A DNA stretch of 64,000 nucleotides, from positions 1,016,979-1,080,978 of the forward strand of contig CP089931.1 in NCBI GenBank assembly GCA_021307325.1. The letters run 5' to 3'. Below the pieces are notes generated by a model that saw nothing but the letters and a program-made list of their open reading frames with translations, did no database searches and was not told where the DNA came from. The stretch is from Peptoniphilus sp. GNH. Its GTDB lineage: Bacteria; Bacillota; Clostridia; Tissierellales; Peptoniphilaceae. Position numbers and translations under genes: made by a program. Shown here in pieces: positions 63,072-64,000 of this stretch (positions are counted from its first letter, which is position 1; every line of letters starts with the position of its first letter).

Positions 63072-63758
63072 TTACCTCCAAGTGTTTTTAATTTTGTTTA
63101 ATCTTTCTTCTATCTCACTCATTGAGTGAGTCTTTACTTCTTTATTTATCTTTGTTAAGAGCAAGTTTGTGACTGCTCGTCTTGAAAAGACCATGTTCGT
63201 AACTTTTTCATCTTTTCTTTTGTCGGCGAGAGTACCATCACAAAAACCCATCTCAATAGCCTTGTTCTTATCAAACCAAGTCTCTCCATCCATTAGGTTA
63301 GAAATCTCTTCTCTGGACAAACCTGTCTTAATCTCATAAGCATTGATGATTGATTCCTTGACTTCCTTTAACATGTCTATAGCTTTTTGCATTTCTTTTG
63401 AGTCACCAATAGCTACAGTTAAGGGGTTATGAATCATCATTAATGATGTTGGACTCATCAGCACTTCAGTTCCTGCCATGGCAATGACTGATGCTGCTGA
63501 TGCTGCAAGCCCATCAATCTTAATGGTCACATTTCCCTTGTGTTCTAAAAGCATGGTGTAAATTCTTGATGCAGCTATACAATCTCCACCAGGGGAGTTG
63601 ATCCATACAGTTATGTCTCCACTTTTGTTTTTTAATTCTTCAAAAAAGAGCCTTGGAGTGATTTCATCATCAAACCAAGACTCTTCTGCAATAACTCCAT
63701 CTATATAGAGTTCATTTGAATCCTTTTTCCAGTTCCAAAATATTTTATTGTTCTTCAT
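63072..63758 (-). CDS. Phage head maturation protease, ClpP type
   Basis: 228 residues from the ATG (MKNNKIFWNWKKDSNE); the frame to 63827 belongs to the portal overlap and has no site. Catalytic Ser in DGLAASAASVIAMAGT (about 90-105), His in SLMMIHNPLT (about 117), and the oxyanion segment INSPGGDC (about 53). It trims the capsid scaffold. It overlaps the portal gene by 14 nt. The ribosome site is weak (GGAGAAG about 14 nt upstream), as in coupled translation. Confidence 0.93.
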   Translation of the reverse strand: MKNNKIFWNWKKDSNELYIDGVIAEESWFDDEITPRLFFEELKNKSGDITVWINSPGGDCIAASRIYTMLLEHKGNVTIKIDGLAASAASVIAMAGTEVLMSPTSLMMIHNPLTVAIGDSKEMQKAIDMLKEVKESIINAYEIKTGLSREEISNLMDGETWFDKNKAIEMGFCDGTLADKRKDEKVTNMVFSRRAVTNLLLTKINKEVKTHSMSEIEERLNKIKNTWR

Positions 63759-64000
63759 TAGGACTTGTTTCTTCTCCTTTCTGCTGATAAAAACTACCTG
63801 CCTTATCAAGTGGTAGCATATTTCCATTTACAAGATATAAGTCACCGCCTTCTTCAGCCGAGATTCTATCAAGATTTTCTAATTCTCTTATGTCATTTGC
63901 ACTCATCCACCCATTCTGTCTTCCTACAGCATATCCATTCATTCTTGACTCATAGTCTCCTCTTAGAAGTCCATCAAGGTTGAATTTAATAAAGTAGGAT
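63745..64000 (-). CDS. Phage portal protein, C-terminal part (cut by window end)
   Basis: The last about 84 residues of a HK97-type portal: FIKFNLDGLLRGDYESRMNGYAVGRQNGWMSANDIRELENLD in segments, then GNMLPLDKAG, the usual portal ending. The 5' part lies beyond the window. The gene order portal, protease, capsid confirms a HK97-type head module. Confidence 0.93.
   Translation of the reverse strand, partial: SYFIKFNLDGLLRGDYESRMNGYAVGRQNGWMSANDIRELENLDRISAEEGGDLYLVNGNMLPLDKAGSFYQQKGEETSPNEEQ

Overview
The window is AT-rich DNA from a low-GC Gram-positive anaerobe. Shine-Dalgarno sites are strong AGGAGG-type, GTG and TTG starts occur, and the mobile elements are of clostridial type. A Tissierellia/Peptoniphilaceae-like host (Peptoniphilus, Anaerococcus, Finegoldia and relatives) is my best guess from gene content; nothing in the sequence proves it. 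Almost everything here is accessory DNA, and nearly all genes are on the minus strand.

Layout. (1) 67-7318: import cassette A, with a fused double ATPase of ECF type, EcfT, a TIGR02185/MptD-like S component and two half-size ABC transporters of exporter fold, divergent from an AraC regulator. (2) 7405-10281: an IS200-type element, a SAM methyltransferase and an erythromycin-esterase-family protein. (3) 10282-22940: pieces of a mobilizable element (MobA/MobL relaxase, oriT-like site, DUF3847-type protein, a duplicated 57-aa gene, a beheaded serine recombinase). Within these lies cassette B, a TetR-led operon with the same parts but with EcfA-EcfA-EcfT fused in one chain. (4) 22942-28588: a scrapyard with a decayed fourth cassette, a membrane protein, an XRE regulator, a GNAT acetyltransferase, a broken methyltransferase, two 3' ends of an rlmD-like gene, a CopZ-like iron-sulfur protein and an IS3 copy with one nonsense codon. 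(5) 28827-41905: an element whose serine recombinase sits against the rlmD tail, with a SHOCT-like peptide, a sigma-like factor, a DtxR/MntR-MATE chimera and cassette C with its AraC regulator. (6) 42170-64000 (runs off the window): a prophage with three serine recombinase genes in tandem, a reduced replication block (family A polymerase, DUF2815, DUF2800), lysis genes, tail and head genes to the portal.

How the parts work together. The three cassettes share one design: an ECF importer plus a paired ABC transporter of the fold used by YbtPQ/IrtAB siderophore importers, under a dedicated regulator. Cassette C ends in the N-terminus of a metal-dependent repressor. I infer uptake of a metal chelate, siderophore or haem, with different ligand or signal specificity per copy; the substrate is not shown by sequence. 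Each cassette lies beside mobile DNA, and a fourth has decayed, so the cassettes look like mobile nutritional cargo.

Regulatory structure is unusually visible: a 14-bp operator dyad at tetR, 21-bp-spaced direct repeats at the cassette C araC, a 10-bp dyad over the cassette A promoter, and a recurring arrangement of intrinsic-terminator hairpins just upstream of mobile-element genes. In the prophage a leader element with Shine-Dalgarno-masking potential occurs twice (once ahead of the DUF2800 operon), and the tail chaperone gene has an A7 shift site leading into a second frame.
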